Shown here one piece after another: positions 15,715 to 25,176 of a stretch of 64,000 nt of DNA; positions within the stretch are counted from its first letter, which is position 1, and each line of letters begins with the position of its first letter. This DNA comes from an uncultured Victivallales bacterium. GTDB lineage: Bacteria; Verrucomicrobiota; Lentisphaeria; Victivallales; UBA1829. Made by a program: the position numbers and the translations under genes. Location of the stretch: contig CALXRI010000006.1 of assembly GCA_944390795.1 (NCBI GenBank), positions 83,409 to 147,408 on the forward strand, given 5' to 3'. Under the pieces are notes generated by a model, which had not been told where the DNA came from, made no database searches, and saw nothing but the letters and a program-made list of their open reading frames with translations.

Positions 15715-16515
15715 TTATCTATGATCTTTATTGGGCACTTCGGGCAGTTCCGCCGGGACAAGGCCTTTGCGGATTTTCGCGAAGGTGTCGGCGTTGACGA
15801 CTCCGCTGTCCTTCCTGTTCAGGGCCGCCGAATCGTTCCGTTTCCGCAGAACCGGATAAAGTTCGGATTCCCGCTGGGCCGCAATCAGGATCATGGCCTG
15901 CTGCGGCGGAAGAGAAACGAAAATCGTTCCGCTGGAACTGCCGCCTTCCCGGAAGGAGCCCTGTTCATTGGCAATGCCGATCACACGCACGCACGGCAGA
16001 AGGACGGAAGTTTCCCGCGACTCGGTCATCTTCACGCCGGAACCGTCGCCTGCCGTCATGTTTTTATCGACGGTGACGCCAGGAGATACATAGGTGGAAA
16101 TGATGGCGATCTCGTCGTCGGGCATCAGCATCTTGACGAGGGCAGGATCTGAGAAAGTCACGGGAACGGTCCATTCCCCCTGCCGGGCGCAGTCGCTGAG
16201 CGTCGTCTGAATGCGTATGTCGGTCATCAGAATGTAATCGTCCTGGGAAACCGCATGCGGCAGCTGCTGTCCGTATGCCAGACTCACATTTTCCCAGAGG
16301 AGCGCGTTTTTCGGAACCGCAGACTGCGGGATGTCCTTGTAGGTGAGCGATCCCTGCGTCAGTTCGTCATGGGCATCCAGCGCCCGGGCCGCGACGACAA
16401 CCGAAACCTTGTTTTCCGTGTCGTTTTCCTCTTTTTCAAACAGCAGTTTGCTGACGATGTAAACCGCCGCCAGTCCCAGAACAACCGATACCACCAGGGG
16501 AATAATATTTTTCAT
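15715..16515 (-). CDS. rcpC: RcpC/CpaB pilus assembly protein
   Basis: A 266-residue protein with an N-terminal membrane helix (residues about 3-21) followed by a SAF-like/CpaB domain. Visible hallmarks are VVVAARALDAHDELTQGSL (short segment near residue 38-56), YDIPQSAVP-like spacing and TVPVTFSDPALV. CpaB proteins associate with the secretin and help it assemble in the periplasm. Start is ATG 16515, which places the hydrophobic helix at the N-terminus; a start 30 bases upstream is possible but has a poorer leader. First gene of the leftward Tad operon, with a good promoter 50-80 bp upstream. Confidence 0.8.
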   Translation of the reverse strand: MKNIIPLVVSVVLGLAAVYIVSKLLFEKEENDTENKVSVVVAARALDAHDELTQGSLTYKDIPQSAVPKNALLWENVSLAYGQQLPHAVSQDDYILMTDIRIQTTLSDCARQGEWTVPVTFSDPALVKMLMPDDEIAIISTYVSPGVTVDKNMTAGDGSGVKMTESRETSVLLPCVRVIGIANEQGSFREGGSSSGTIFVSLPPQQAMILIAAQRESELYPVLRKRNDSAALNRKDSGVVNADTFAKIRKGLVPAELPEVPNKDHR

Positions 16516-16568
16516 CTCTTGCGCCTCATCAGTGAAAAATTGCATGCCTCCAAACTTCCGGACACCTT

Positions 16569-16597
16569 AATCTATCGCGCGCAGATCACTTTTTCAA
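16569..16597 (-). promoter_or_regulatory. Putative promoter of the leftward Tad operon
   Basis: On the minus strand TTGAAA (16597-16592), a 17-bp spacer and TAGATT (16574-16569) match a sigma70 promoter. They would give a leader of about 45 bases before the CpaB start at 16515. Confidence 0.5.
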
Positions 16598-16859
16598 GGT
16601 TTTTCCAACGATTTTTCCTGAGGTGGAACCCGGAACTGCTTCCGGCTTGTTCACGGGGAGGATGCGGAGACGGGAAAACGGAAATTGCACCTCCCCCGCG
16701 TTCCGAATATGATTCGAATGTCTTCCCCCCCGGCTTTCATTCTGTCTTTTCAGCTGAAAACCGGATTTTCGGAATCCCTCCCGGAAAATCGTTTCCGTTT
16801 CGAACTTTTTTCAGGATTTTTTTTCCCCCCGGACTTGAAAAAATAGACAGACGCGTTAG

Positions 16860-16872
16860 TTTAGGCGCTAAA
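16860..16872. promoter_or_regulatory. Inverted repeat, candidate MarR operator
   Basis: TTTAG-GCG-CTAAA is a perfect 5-bp inverted repeat about 27 bp upstream of the MarR start. It overlaps the expected -10 region downstream of TTGAAA at 16835-16840. MarR proteins usually bind such palindromes and repress their own operon. Binding is inferred. Confidence 0.4.
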
Positions 16873-16898
16873 ATATTTAGGAGTTCGAATTTTTTACT

Positions 16899-17402
16899 AT
16901 GATTCATGCAGAAACAAAACGAGAAAAGCCGGAAGCGGTAAAAATCCGTCCGCGCCGCAACTGGGAACTTCTGTTCCGCAACACGGATCTTCTGCGCGAT
17001 CTGTTTGACAGGCATTATCCGCTCAAATCGAAAGACCAGATCACCATTGCCCAGATCAAAATGCTGATCTGCGTGATGCGGCACGAACCGGAAGGCGTCA
17101 TGCTCAAAGAGATTGCCGGCGAGCTGGACCTGACGCCGGGGGCTGTCTCCCAGATGGTCGAACATCTGGTCCGCATGGAACTGCTGGAGCGCTGCGCATC
17201 GGAAAGCGACCGGCGCGCGGTGTGCATCAAACTGAGCGGAAAAGGCAAGGATATCCGTGCGGTTCACGAGGATTTTTTCAACCGGGTCATCAATGAATTC
17301 ATGGAAACGGTTCCCGAGGAGAAACGGGAAGTTTTCAGTGAAGTTCTGCGATCCATGCACGATTATCTTGAAAACGAAAAAATGAAACAGACAGGAGCCT
17401 GA
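16899..17402 (+). CDS. MarR-family transcriptional regulator
   Basis: A 167-residue winged-helix repressor. The helix-turn-helix lies at about residues 55-95 (VMLKEIAGELDLTPGAVSQMVEHL) with the wing at about 100-115 (RCASESDRRAVCIKLS), the DxR-type wing motif of MarR. It is followed 4 bp later by the RND adaptor gene and probably controls that pump, responding to a toxic substrate. The Shine-Dalgarno AGGAG at 16879-16883 is 15 bases from ATG 16899 and 21 from an alternative ATG at 16905, both long, so the start is not fully certain. Confidence 0.85.
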   Translation: MIHAETKREKPEAVKIRPRRNWELLFRNTDLLRDLFDRHYPLKSKDQITIAQIKMLICVMRHEPEGVMLKEIAGELDLTPGAVSQMVEHLVRMELLERCASESDRRAVCIKLSGKGKDIRAVHEDFFNRVINEFMETVPEEKREVFSEVLRSMHDYLENEKMKQTGA

Positions 17403-17406
17403 TTCC

Positions 17407-18519
17407 ATGAAAAAACTCATTCTCATTCTTGCAGCGTTCTCTCTTCTCGCGCCCGTTTATGCACAGAGAGGCGGACCGGCCGTCAAACAGAAAGTGAAAG
17501 TCGGAAAAGTGTTTGAAACGCAGAATATCGAAACGCGCCGTGTGGTCGGATTCGTCACGACTGTTTCGCGCGTGGAGCTCACGACGCGCATTTCCGCCGA
17601 CCTTGAAAAGGTGGGATTCAAGGATGGCGACCACGTGAAGGCGGGGCAGATGCTCTATCAGTTCGATGACATCCGCTATGCCGCAGCGGTCAAGAACGCC
17701 GAGGCGAAGCTTGCCGAAGTCAAGGCCCGTCTGATCTATGCCGAAAAGAACTACGCCCGCACCAACGAACTTTACAAGAAGGACGCCGCGTCCAAGGATG
17801 CGATGGAGACGACGCTGAGCACGCTTGCCGCCTGCCGTGCGGAACTGCTCGCCGCCGAGGCGAATCTGGTCACCGCGCAGGACGATCTCAAGCATACGCG
17901 GATTTACGCTCCGATCAGCGGGCGCATCGGCGCGACCAACTATACGGTCGGCAACTACCTGACTCCCTCCTCCGGCGTACTTGCCACGATTATCCAGAGC
18001 CAGCCCATCCGCGTGGTCTTCTCCATGAGCAACCGCGATTATGCCAACATGTTCGGCGGGCGTGAGGATAATCTCAAGAAGGAGGCGAGAATCCGGATCC
18101 GCCTTGCGAACGGCAGCTACTTCGACGAGGACGGCACCGTCGAGTTCATCAACAACGAAGCGAACCAGAGAACCGACACCATTCAGATCTACAGCCGCTT
18201 CGCAAACAAGGCCGGACGCCTGATTCCGAACAATGCCGTGACCGTGGAGCTTTCCCACAAGATCGGCAAGCTGATTCCGGCGGTTCTTCCGTCCGCCGTC
18301 ATGCATGATGCGGAGAGCGCCTATGTGTATGTCGTCAAAAACAACAAAATCGAACGGCGCAATGTGGAACTGGGACGCTCCACCGCGGATGCCCAGCTGA
18401 TTCTCCACGGCCTGGAAAAGGGGGAACTTGTCGTGACCGACGGTACCCACAAGGTTCTGCCCGGCACGGAGATCATCCCCGAATATGACGCAGGCGCCGG
18501 AAAAGACGGAGTGAAGTAA
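17407..18519 (+). CDS. RND efflux periplasmic adaptor (membrane fusion protein)
   Basis: A 370-residue adaptor that couples the inner-membrane RND pump to an outer-membrane channel. Signal peptide about 1-20 (ends AYAQ-like PVYAQ), lipoyl half-motif (GFKDGDHVKAGQMLYQFDD) near residues 63-81, a coiled-coil hairpin (about 90-150, Ala/Glu/Lys-rich), the returning lipoyl half (YAPISGRIGATN) and the beta-barrel domain. No lipobox is seen. AGGAG precedes the ATG by 9 bases. The pump gene starts 2 bp after its stop. No TolC-like channel is encoded nearby. Confidence 0.88.
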   Translation: MKKLILILAAFSLLAPVYAQRGGPAVKQKVKVGKVFETQNIETRRVVGFVTTVSRVELTTRISADLEKVGFKDGDHVKAGQMLYQFDDIRYAAAVKNAEAKLAEVKARLIYAEKNYARTNELYKKDAASKDAMETTLSTLAACRAELLAAEANLVTAQDDLKHTRIYAPISGRIGATNYTVGNYLTPSSGVLATIIQSQPIRVVFSMSNRDYANMFGGREDNLKKEARIRIRLANGSYFDEDGTVEFINNEANQRTDTIQIYSRFANKAGRLIPNNAVTVELSHKIGKLIPAVLPSAVMHDAESAYVYVVKNNKIERRNVELGRSTADAQLILHGLEKGELVVTDGTHKVLPGTEIIPEYDAGAGKDGVK

Positions 18520-18520
18520 G

Positions 18521-21500
18521 ATGTTCTCGCGGATTTTCATTGAAAGGCCCCGTTTCGCCATCGTGATCAGCATTGTGATGGTGCTTGCGGGTATTCTCAG
18601 TGTGAGGCAGCTTCCGGTCGCCGAATACCCGGAAATCGCGCCGCCGTCCATTTATGTGAGCGCAACTTATACCGGAGCCAGCGCACAGGTCGTTGCCGAC
18701 ACGGTCGCGCTTCCGCTGGAAGACCAGATCAACGGCGTCGAGGATCTTCTCTACTACTCCTCCACCTGCGACAACAGCGGAAACTACGGATGCACCATCA
18801 CCTTCAAGACCGGCATTGATTCGGATATTGCGATGGTCAACGTGCAGAACGCGATCAAGCGCGCCGAACCGAAGCTGCCCGAAGACGTGACGAAGGTCGG
18901 CATCACCGTAGAGAAACGTTCCAGCGATATTCTTCTGTTCGTCGCCTTTCTCACAGACGGGAAGGAAATGGACATTCTCGGGCTCAACACCTATATCAAG
19001 ACGACCGTCGTCGACCCTTTGAGCCGCATTGACGGCGTCGCGAGCGCCGAGCTGATGGCCGCCAAGGAATATTCGATGCGCATCTGGCTGGACCCGCTGC
19101 GCATGTCCGCGCTCGGCATCTCGACGACCGATATCGCCAATGCCGTGGCGGGCCAGAATATCCAGGCAGCCGCCGGAACCATCGGCTCGGAAAACAGCAA
19201 CCAGTTCATCCAGTACAAAATCAATGTTCAGGGGCGTCTGAAAACGGTTGACGAATTCAATGAAATCGTGGTCCGCAACACCGGAAACGGCGACATCGTG
19301 ACGCTGGCGGACGTTGCGCGCGTGGAACTCGGTTCAAAGGAATACGCCGGAACCGCGACCTTCAACGGCGAGGAATCCGTCGCGCTGACGGTTTACCGCA
19401 ATACCGATTCCAACGCCCTGGCGACCGTGAAGGGCGTCAAGGCGAAGATCGAGGAGATCGCCAAACGCTTTCCGGCAGGCGTCACCTATCAGATTGCCTA
19501 CGATCCGACCGAATTCATCAGCGTGACGCTGGAGGAGATCGTGGTGACGCTCATTGTGGCGCTGCTTCTGGTCGTCCTGATCACCTACCTCTTCCTTCAG
19601 GACTGGCGCGCGACTCTTATTCCGTCTGTGGCGATTCCCATCGCCCTGATGGGAACGTTCCCGTTCATGATGGCGATCGACTACAGCATCAATGTGCTGA
19701 CGATGTTCGGACTGATTCTGGTGGTCGGATCGCTCTGCGACGACGCCATTGTCGTTGTGGAGAACTGTCAGGCGCTGATGGAGCGCGAAAAACTTTCTCC
19801 GAAGGAGGCCGCGCTCAAGTCGATGCAGCAGATCACCGGCGCGATCATCGCGACGACGCTGGTTACAGTCGCCTGCTATGCGCCGCTGGCCTTCTACGGC
19901 GGCATGGTAGGAAACATCTACATGCAGTTTGCCGTGACAATGTGCATTTCGCTCTGCCTTTCCGCCGTGGTGGCAATGACGCTGAGCCCCGCGCTCTGCG
20001 CATGCATTCTGCGCAAGCCGGCCGAGCATCCGCCGCTTGCCTTCAAGCCTTTCAACGTCACGCTTGACGCTTCCCGCAAAATCTATCTGTTCTGTGTCAG
20101 ACTGCTTGTCCGCAGGGCGCTTCTCACGATTCTCATTTTCGCGGGTGCGATGACGGCCGCGTATTTCCTCTATAAGGACCTGCCGAGCTCCTTCCTCCCG
20201 ACCGAGGACAAGGGTGCGTTCATGTGCAACATTGAACTTCCGCCGGGAGCGACGCTCGCCCGCACGGAAAGCGTGCTTGCCGAATTCCGTGAACGTCTGA
20301 AGGGCGTCAAGGGAATCAAGAGTCACATCATGGTTTCCGGATTCAGTTTCATGAACGGAAACGGGGAAAACTTCGGACTGGCCATTATCAAGCTGGACCC
20401 GTGGGATCAGCGCAAAACTCCGGAGCTTCAGCTGGAGTCGATTCAGACGGAAGTCCAGAAGCGTGCCAACGAGATTGCCGCCGCGCGGATCATGTGTTTC
20501 ACACCCCCCGCGATCATGGGGCTCGGCGTGACCGGCGGCGCCACCTTCATGCTGAGCGGTGACGGCGAAGTCGATCCGGCGGAACTCTCCCGGACCGCGA
20601 AGCAGTTTGCGCTTGATCTTTCCGCCAAGCCCGAGACGCTGTATGCAATGTCCACTTACAACGCCGATACGCCGCAGCTCTATCTGGACATCGACCGGAA
20701 GAAGGCGGAAACCCTCGGCGTTTCAACCGGAACGATCTACTCGACGCTTCAGAGCAAACTTGCCTCCTTCTACATCAACGACTTCAACATCATGGGCAAC
20801 ACCTTCTACGTCAAGATGCAGTCCACCAACGAGCACCGCGTCTCCCAGGACAACATTCTTGACATTCAGGTCCCGAACAGTTCCGGGGAGATGGTGCCGC
20901 TGAGTTCGCTTGCGACCCTCCGCTATATTGTCGGACCGCAGCGCATCCAGCGGTTCAACAAGTACACCTCCGCGGAGATGAACGCGCAGGCCGCAAAGGG
21001 AGTCAGCAGCAGCGTGCTGATGAATGTGATTGAAAATATGAAGCTTCCGTCGAAATACCACATCGAGTGGACCGGAATGAGTTATCAGGAACGCCTGAAC
21101 CAGGGGCAGATCGTCTTTCTGATGGCCACGGCGATGCTGTTCGCCTATCTGTTTCTCGTGGCGCAGTATGAGAGCTGGACGATTCCGGTTCCCGTGATGC
21201 TCTCGGTCGGCTTTGCCGTGCTCGGCGCGCTGCTCGGACTGACGATCATGAAGGAGAGCCTGAGCATTTACGCACAGCTCGGCATGGTCATGCTGATCGG
21301 ACTTGCCGCCAAGAACGCAATCCTGATGGTCGAGTTCTCCAAACAGCAGCGCGAAAGCGGGCTTTCCGTCACGGAATCCGCGATGAACGGCGCGAACCTG
21401 CGCTACCGCGCGGTTCTGATGACGGCATGGAGCTTCCTCTTCGGCGTATTTCCGCTGGTGATCGCTTCCGGCGCGGGAGCGGGAAGCCGGAAGGCCATCG

Positions 21501-21631
21501 GCATCACGACTTTTTCGGGAATGCTGCTGGCGACGCTGATCGGCATTATCTTCACTCCGGCCCTGTACGCGGTCTGCCAGCGTCTGCGCGAATGGGTGAA
21601 GGCGAAAATCCACTGGAAAAAGGCTGAATGA
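18521..21631 (+). CDS. RND multidrug efflux pump, inner-membrane transporter (HAE1/AcrB type)
   Basis: A 1036-residue proton-driven exporter. It has the typical 12-helix, two-loop layout: helix 1 at about 10-28, a large periplasmic loop, helices 2-6, a cytoplasmic connector, helix 7 at about 535-555, a second loop, and helices 8-12 from about 865. Proton-relay acidic pair is present in SLCDDAIVVVEN (helix 4) and the partner lysine in GLAAKNAILMVEFSK (helix 10). Full length, no damage. With the adaptor it forms an AcrAB-like system; the third, outer-membrane component must be elsewhere. Probably repressed by the MarR protein encoded first in this operon. Confidence 0.92.
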   Translation: MFSRIFIERPRFAIVISIVMVLAGILSVRQLPVAEYPEIAPPSIYVSATYTGASAQVVADTVALPLEDQINGVEDLLYYSSTCDNSGNYGCTITFKTGIDSDIAMVNVQNAIKRAEPKLPEDVTKVGITVEKRSSDILLFVAFLTDGKEMDILGLNTYIKTTVVDPLSRIDGVASAELMAAKEYSMRIWLDPLRMSALGISTTDIANAVAGQNIQAAAGTIGSENSNQFIQYKINVQGRLKTVDEFNEIVVRNTGNGDIVTLADVARVELGSKEYAGTATFNGEESVALTVYRNTDSNALATVKGVKAKIEEIAKRFPAGVTYQIAYDPTEFISVTLEEIVVTLIVALLLVVLITYLFLQDWRATLIPSVAIPIALMGTFPFMMAIDYSINVLTMFGLILVVGSLCDDAIVVVENCQALMEREKLSPKEAALKSMQQITGAIIATTLVTVACYAPLAFYGGMVGNIYMQFAVTMCISLCLSAVVAMTLSPALCACILRKPAEHPPLAFKPFNVTLDASRKIYLFCVRLLVRRALLTILIFAGAMTAAYFLYKDLPSSFLPTEDKGAFMCNIELPPGATLARTESVLAEFRERLKGVKGIKSHIMVSGFSFMNGNGENFGLAIIKLDPWDQRKTPELQLESIQTEVQKRANEIAAARIMCFTPPAIMGLGVTGGATFMLSGDGEVDPAELSRTAKQFALDLSAKPETLYAMSTYNADTPQLYLDIDRKKAETLGVSTGTIYSTLQSKLASFYINDFNIMGNTFYVKMQSTNEHRVSQDNILDIQVPNSSGEMVPLSSLATLRYIVGPQRIQRFNKYTSAEMNAQAAKGVSSSVLMNVIENMKLPSKYHIEWTGMSYQERLNQGQIVFLMATAMLFAYLFLVAQYESWTIPVPVMLSVGFAVLGALLGLTIMKESLSIYAQLGMVMLIGLAAKNAILMVEFSKQQRESGLSVTESAMNGANLRYRAVLMTAWSFLFGVFPLVIASGAGAGSRKAIGITTFSGMLLATLIGIIFTPALYAVCQRLREWVKAKIHWKKAE

Positions 21632-21664
21632 ACGGGCAGGAGCCGCTCTGTTCCGATTCCGGGC

Positions 21665-22414
21665 ATGTTTTCCCGGAGAAGGGTTGAACCGGCAATGGAG
21701 GAGAGTCCGGATGCCCGCCGCAGCCGTGCGGTCTTTCTCTGTTCCATGGGAGCGATCGCCCTGTTTCTCGGCTTTGTGCCGGTGCTTCTGGGACATGTTT
21801 CCGGAGCGCCTGCGCAGTGGCCCCCATGGCTGGGAATTCTCATCCGGACCGTTCCGCTTCAGATTGCCTATTTCTGCGCTGTTCTTCTTCCTTCACTGAG
21901 CATATGTCCGGAGGTTCCGCTGACGGAACAGCTGAATCTGGTCCTCCCGCGGAACGCCTTCAGGACATTCGGACTGGTGCTCTGCGGGGTCCTGCTTCTG
22001 TATCCGCTTCTGGGGGCGGTGACTTTTCTGACGGGAAACATTCTGACGCTGCTTCATATCCCGGCGGAACCTCAGGCGCTGGCGCTTCTCCTCCGGAATG
22101 GAGATTCCGCCTCGATTCTTGTGATTGCCGCAACGGGGATTCTGCTGGCTCCCGCAGGAGAGGAGCTGGTGTTCCGGCATGGAATTTACAAGCATTTCCG
22201 GCGTTTCGCCTCCCCATGTGCGGCGGCCTGCGTCAGTGCCTTTCTGTTTGCCGCCGTTCATTTCAACATTTTGAATTTTCCGGCGCTTTTTCTGCTGGCG
22301 CTTTTCCTGCAGTTCGTCTGCTGCCGGACGGGATCGCTTCTGTGCGCCATTTGCGCGCACGCCCTGTACAACGCGCTTTCCGTGTGTCTGCTGCTCTTTT
22401 GCTTCCGGAGCTGA
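21665..22414 (+). CDS. CPBP-family intramembrane glutamic protease
   Basis: A 249-residue polytopic membrane protein of the CPBP (CAAX protease and bacteriocin-processing) family. The catalytic motifs are EELVFR (E166, E167, R171), AAVHFN (H199) and HALYNA (H232), each in a hydrophobic segment. Members act as type II CAAX-like peptidases or have roles in bacteriocin immunity; the substrate cannot be told. It begins 33 bp after the RND pump and may be cotranscribed. Two starts are possible, ATG 21665 or ATG 21695; neither has a perfect ribosome site. The shorter one would trim the first ten residues and leave all helices intact. Confidence 0.8.
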   Translation: MFSRRRVEPAMEESPDARRSRAVFLCSMGAIALFLGFVPVLLGHVSGAPAQWPPWLGILIRTVPLQIAYFCAVLLPSLSICPEVPLTEQLNLVLPRNAFRTFGLVLCGVLLLYPLLGAVTFLTGNILTLLHIPAEPQALALLLRNGDSASILVIAATGILLAPAGEELVFRHGIYKHFRRFASPCAAACVSAFLFAAVHFNILNFPALFLLALFLQFVCCRTGSLLCAICAHALYNALSVCLLLFCFRS

Positions 22415-22448
22415 AAAAAAGAAGAGGCAGGTGGAATTCACTCCTGCC
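22413..22448 (-). terminator. Terminator for the STT3-like gene
   Basis: GGCAGG (22426-22431) pairs with CCTGCC (22443-22448). Read on the minus strand the stem is followed by TCTTCTTTTTTT. It lies between two convergent genes. Confidence 0.5.
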
Positions 22449-22493
22449 GCATGAGATGTTTTCCAACGCCTGGGAAAAAGGGTGGTCCGTGCA

Positions 22494-24068
22494 TCATTCC
22501 AGCAGAAAGACTGCGCCATCCTTCGACTCGTATACGGTTTTCCAGTCGTTGCGTTTCAGGAGATTGACGAAGTTCTCCCGCTTTGCCAGCAGAACGGCGT
22601 ATTTGGCATGGGTCAGGCGTCCGAGCAGCTTGTCGCTGTTCCGGACGCGTTCGATGTTCAGCAGGAGTTTTTCCACTTTCTTTGCATGCCTGCCGTCAAG
22701 TGCGAACGAGAAAACCGGATCCATTCCCCAGAGATAATAGTTGCGGTCGTTGGCATGGAAAATTGTGGGGAAGTCGCCCCAGTTCAGGTTTACGACCGTG
22801 GTTTCCGGCGGGATGTTCTCCCGCATCCATTTCCCGATTCCGTCCGCCGGATGCACCATGGCGGGCGTGAGCATCAGGTTCAGTCCGGACGAAACGATGC
22901 CGAGAAGGATTGCCGCAAGCGTTCCCGTCAGGAGCATTCTCCAGGGTTTTGCACGGAGCGGAAGCAGAAGATCGGCGCGGAAGGCGTCCTGGAAGACAAG
23001 GGCCGCGAACAGCACTGTGAACGGCACCGCGTATTCCACGGTCCGGAGCGCGGCAAACATCCCGCAGGTGAAAAGCACGGCGAGAAATCCGACCGCCTTG
23101 ATCCGGGGTTCCAGCGCGGACCAGCCGCGCAGAATCGCCAGACGGCAGAAGCACAGGAGCGTCAGATAGGCGAGGATGTAGAACGGGAGCATGGATTTAT
23201 GCCAGCGGAATTTCGGCGCAAGCATTTCCATCGGAAGCAGTTCCGAACTGACTTTGTGGAGATTGTCCGTGAAGAGCGGTCCGAAGAGCGCGTCGAAGGA
23301 CTGGACTTTCCAGATGACGAACGAGTTCGGGAACTGCGGATGGATCAGCAGTCCCAGCATAACGCCGGCGAACGCCGCCGCCGGAATCCAGAACACTTTT
23401 GCCGAATCCCGCCGGAAATACGCGAGCGCGAATACGAACGCGGGAATCACGATGAACTGCGGGTTGGAGTAGGTCCATGCATACAGGAAGGAGAGGCCTC
23501 CCGCGCATGCGATCCGGAAACGGACCGTCCCTTCCGAAAGCAGGGCGCATGTCACCAGAAGGAAGGCGATGGACAGCACATGCGGGCGCATCATCATCAG
23601 ACGGAACATGAAATTTGCCGCGATGAACGGCATCAGAATGGAAAAAAGCAGGATGAAAGGCGGGGAAACCCCCATGCGCCGCATTGCGAAAATGAATGCC
23701 AGAAGTACGCATGCGATCAGCAGGAGCGACTGCAGGTGAAACGGCGCGCCGGTCGGCAGGCGCAGCAGTTTCTGCACCTCATGAACAACACAGAGCGCTC
23801 CGTGGAACAGCAGTTCCTTGTCTGCGAAGCGGTCGTTCCAGACGGACATGGTGAGCCAGGGAAATTTTTTCGCGCAGAAAACGGACGGCCCCAGCTCCGC
23901 CATTTTCATATGATAATACGCGTCGCTGTCCGTCTCGCCTCCGTCCATGACGAGCGGACGCAGAACGCACAGCCATGCGAACGGAATCGCAAAGGCTAGA
24001 AACAGAAAAAGCCGCGTATGGCATTTCCCCGGCTTGTCAAAAAGTTCCCTGCTGAAAGGTTTGTTCAT
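22494..24068 (-). CDS. Polytopic membrane protein, STT3/GT-C-like
   Basis: A 524-residue protein with about 11-13 hydrophobic segments and a soluble C-terminal 120 residues. Near the N-terminus (about 44-56) it has DSDAYYHMKMAE, which resembles the D-x-D acidic loop of STT3 oligosaccharyltransferases and other GT-C glycosyltransferases. The C-terminal soluble part has WMRENIPPETTVV, a pattern common to membrane glycosyltransferases of this fold. It may therefore use a lipid-linked sugar donor. I cannot name a family or substrate. It lies 6 bp downstream of mtnP on the same strand and may share its transcript, with no obvious functional link. Confidence 0.6.
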   Translation of the reverse strand: MNKPFSRELFDKPGKCHTRLFLFLAFAIPFAWLCVLRPLVMDGGETDSDAYYHMKMAELGPSVFCAKKFPWLTMSVWNDRFADKELLFHGALCVVHEVQKLLRLPTGAPFHLQSLLLIACVLLAFIFAMRRMGVSPPFILLFSILMPFIAANFMFRLMMMRPHVLSIAFLLVTCALLSEGTVRFRIACAGGLSFLYAWTYSNPQFIVIPAFVFALAYFRRDSAKVFWIPAAAFAGVMLGLLIHPQFPNSFVIWKVQSFDALFGPLFTDNLHKVSSELLPMEMLAPKFRWHKSMLPFYILAYLTLLCFCRLAILRGWSALEPRIKAVGFLAVLFTCGMFAALRTVEYAVPFTVLFAALVFQDAFRADLLLPLRAKPWRMLLTGTLAAILLGIVSSGLNLMLTPAMVHPADGIGKWMRENIPPETTVVNLNWGDFPTIFHANDRNYYLWGMDPVFSFALDGRHAKKVEKLLLNIERVRNSDKLLGRLTHAKYAVLLAKRENFVNLLKRNDWKTVYESKDGAVFLLE

Positions 24069-24074
24069 GGCGCT

Positions 24075-24962
24075 TCACTTGATATATTTGCCGATGAGCG
24101 GGGCGAGCCGTTTCCGCAGATGCGGCGCAATGGCTTCCCTGCGCGTGATGACGGCGCCGTCCAGGGCGCTGGCGCAGTCGCATTTCCGCTCCATCGCATG
24201 GAATTCCTCTGCCGCGTGCCGGATGATCCGGGCGGCGAGCGCGAGATTGGCCTCGAAGTTCTCCTCGATCATTCCGACCGTCACGAAATCGTTGTGCGGG
24301 CGCCACGAATCGTAGTCGGTGACCATTGCCACTGTGCTGTAGCAGATTTCCGCCTCGCGTGCGAGTTTCGCTTCGCCGAGATTGGTCATGCCGATGACGT
24401 CGAAACCCAGCTGATGATAGATGCGCGACTCCGCCGCGGTGGAAAAGGCGGGCCCCTCGATGTTCACATAGACACCGCCGCGGTGAACAGTCGGGCGTTT
24501 CCCCGTATCAAGCAGTTCGGCAACAGCCTTTTCCGCAATTTTCGCGGCAAACGCCGCCAGTTCCGGACAGACCGGTTTTGCAAACGGAACATGCGCGACG
24601 ATTCCGTCTCCGAAGAAGGTGTGCGCGGCGCCCTGTTTTGTCCGGTCGTAAAACTGGTCGATCACGACGATGTCGCGCGGCGCATACCGTTCCTGGAGGC
24701 TTCCGACCGCGGAAAGGCTGAGGATATGCGTCACTCCGAGATTTTTCAGCGCATAGATGTTCGCCCGGTGGTTGATTTCCGACGGCGCGACGACATGTCC
24801 CTGTCCGTGCCGTGAAAGGAATACCAGGGAGGTCTCTCCGACCGTACCTTCCACAATCTGGTCGGACGGTCTTCCGAACGGCGTGTCCTGCATATGCGCA
24901 TGGAGGTTTTCCAGTCCGTCGATGGTTTCCAGGCCGCTGCCTCCGATGATTCCAAGCTTCAT
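24075..24962 (-). CDS. mtnP: S-methyl-5'-thioadenosine phosphorylase
   Basis: A 295-residue nucleoside phosphorylase that converts methylthioadenosine and phosphate to adenine and methylthioribose-1-phosphate in the methionine salvage pathway. The sequence begins MKLGIIGGSGLE, the family N-terminus. It contains SRHGQGHVVAPSEINHRANI (phosphate and base site), the substrate region GPAFSTAAESR, and MTNLGEAKLAREAEICY with the DYDSW element of PNP/MTAP family 2. Length matches the family. The start at 24962 has an ideal AAGGAGG five bases upstream; the frame stays open another 89 codons but that part lies in promoter sequence. No other salvage genes are nearby. Confidence 0.93.
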   Translation of the reverse strand: MKLGIIGGSGLETIDGLENLHAHMQDTPFGRPSDQIVEGTVGETSLVFLSRHGQGHVVAPSEINHRANIYALKNLGVTHILSLSAVGSLQERYAPRDIVVIDQFYDRTKQGAAHTFFGDGIVAHVPFAKPVCPELAAFAAKIAEKAVAELLDTGKRPTVHRGGVYVNIEGPAFSTAAESRIYHQLGFDVIGMTNLGEAKLAREAEICYSTVAMVTDYDSWRPHNDFVTVGMIEENFEANLALAARIIRHAAEEFHAMERKCDCASALDGAVITRREAIAPHLRKRLAPLIGKYIK

Positions 24963-24987
24963 AAGTGCCTCCTTCGTTGGTATTCGA

Positions 24988-25016
24988 AAAATAACATGGC
25001 CGGAAGTGTTTTTCAA
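24988..25016 (-). promoter_or_regulatory. Putative mtnP promoter
   Basis: On the minus strand TTGAAA (25016-25011), a 17-bp spacer and TATTTT (24993-24988), about 26 bp upstream of the mtnP start codon. Confidence 0.55.
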
Positions 25017-25176
25017 ATCCCGGAACGGACTGTTTCCAAGGAAAATGAAAAGTTGATGTTTCCCGGGATTGCAAAAGCGGAAAAACGCATTAATGTAATC
25101 GTCGTGCGGGTATCCGTCCGCCTTGTCGTCTCCCCGTATCGCCGGGGTGCTGAAACACAGAAACAGAGAGGAAGCC

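Larger units (their letters stand above)
16516..16898. other. Divergent intergenic region between Tad operon and MarR-RND operon
   Basis: 383 bp without a gene. It holds the promoter of the leftward Tad operon (16569-16597), several homopolymer tracts, including T-runs and C-runs around 16725-16735 and 16821-16831, and an inverted repeat close to the marR start. I see no small RNA or further ORF that can be supported. Confidence 0.6.
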
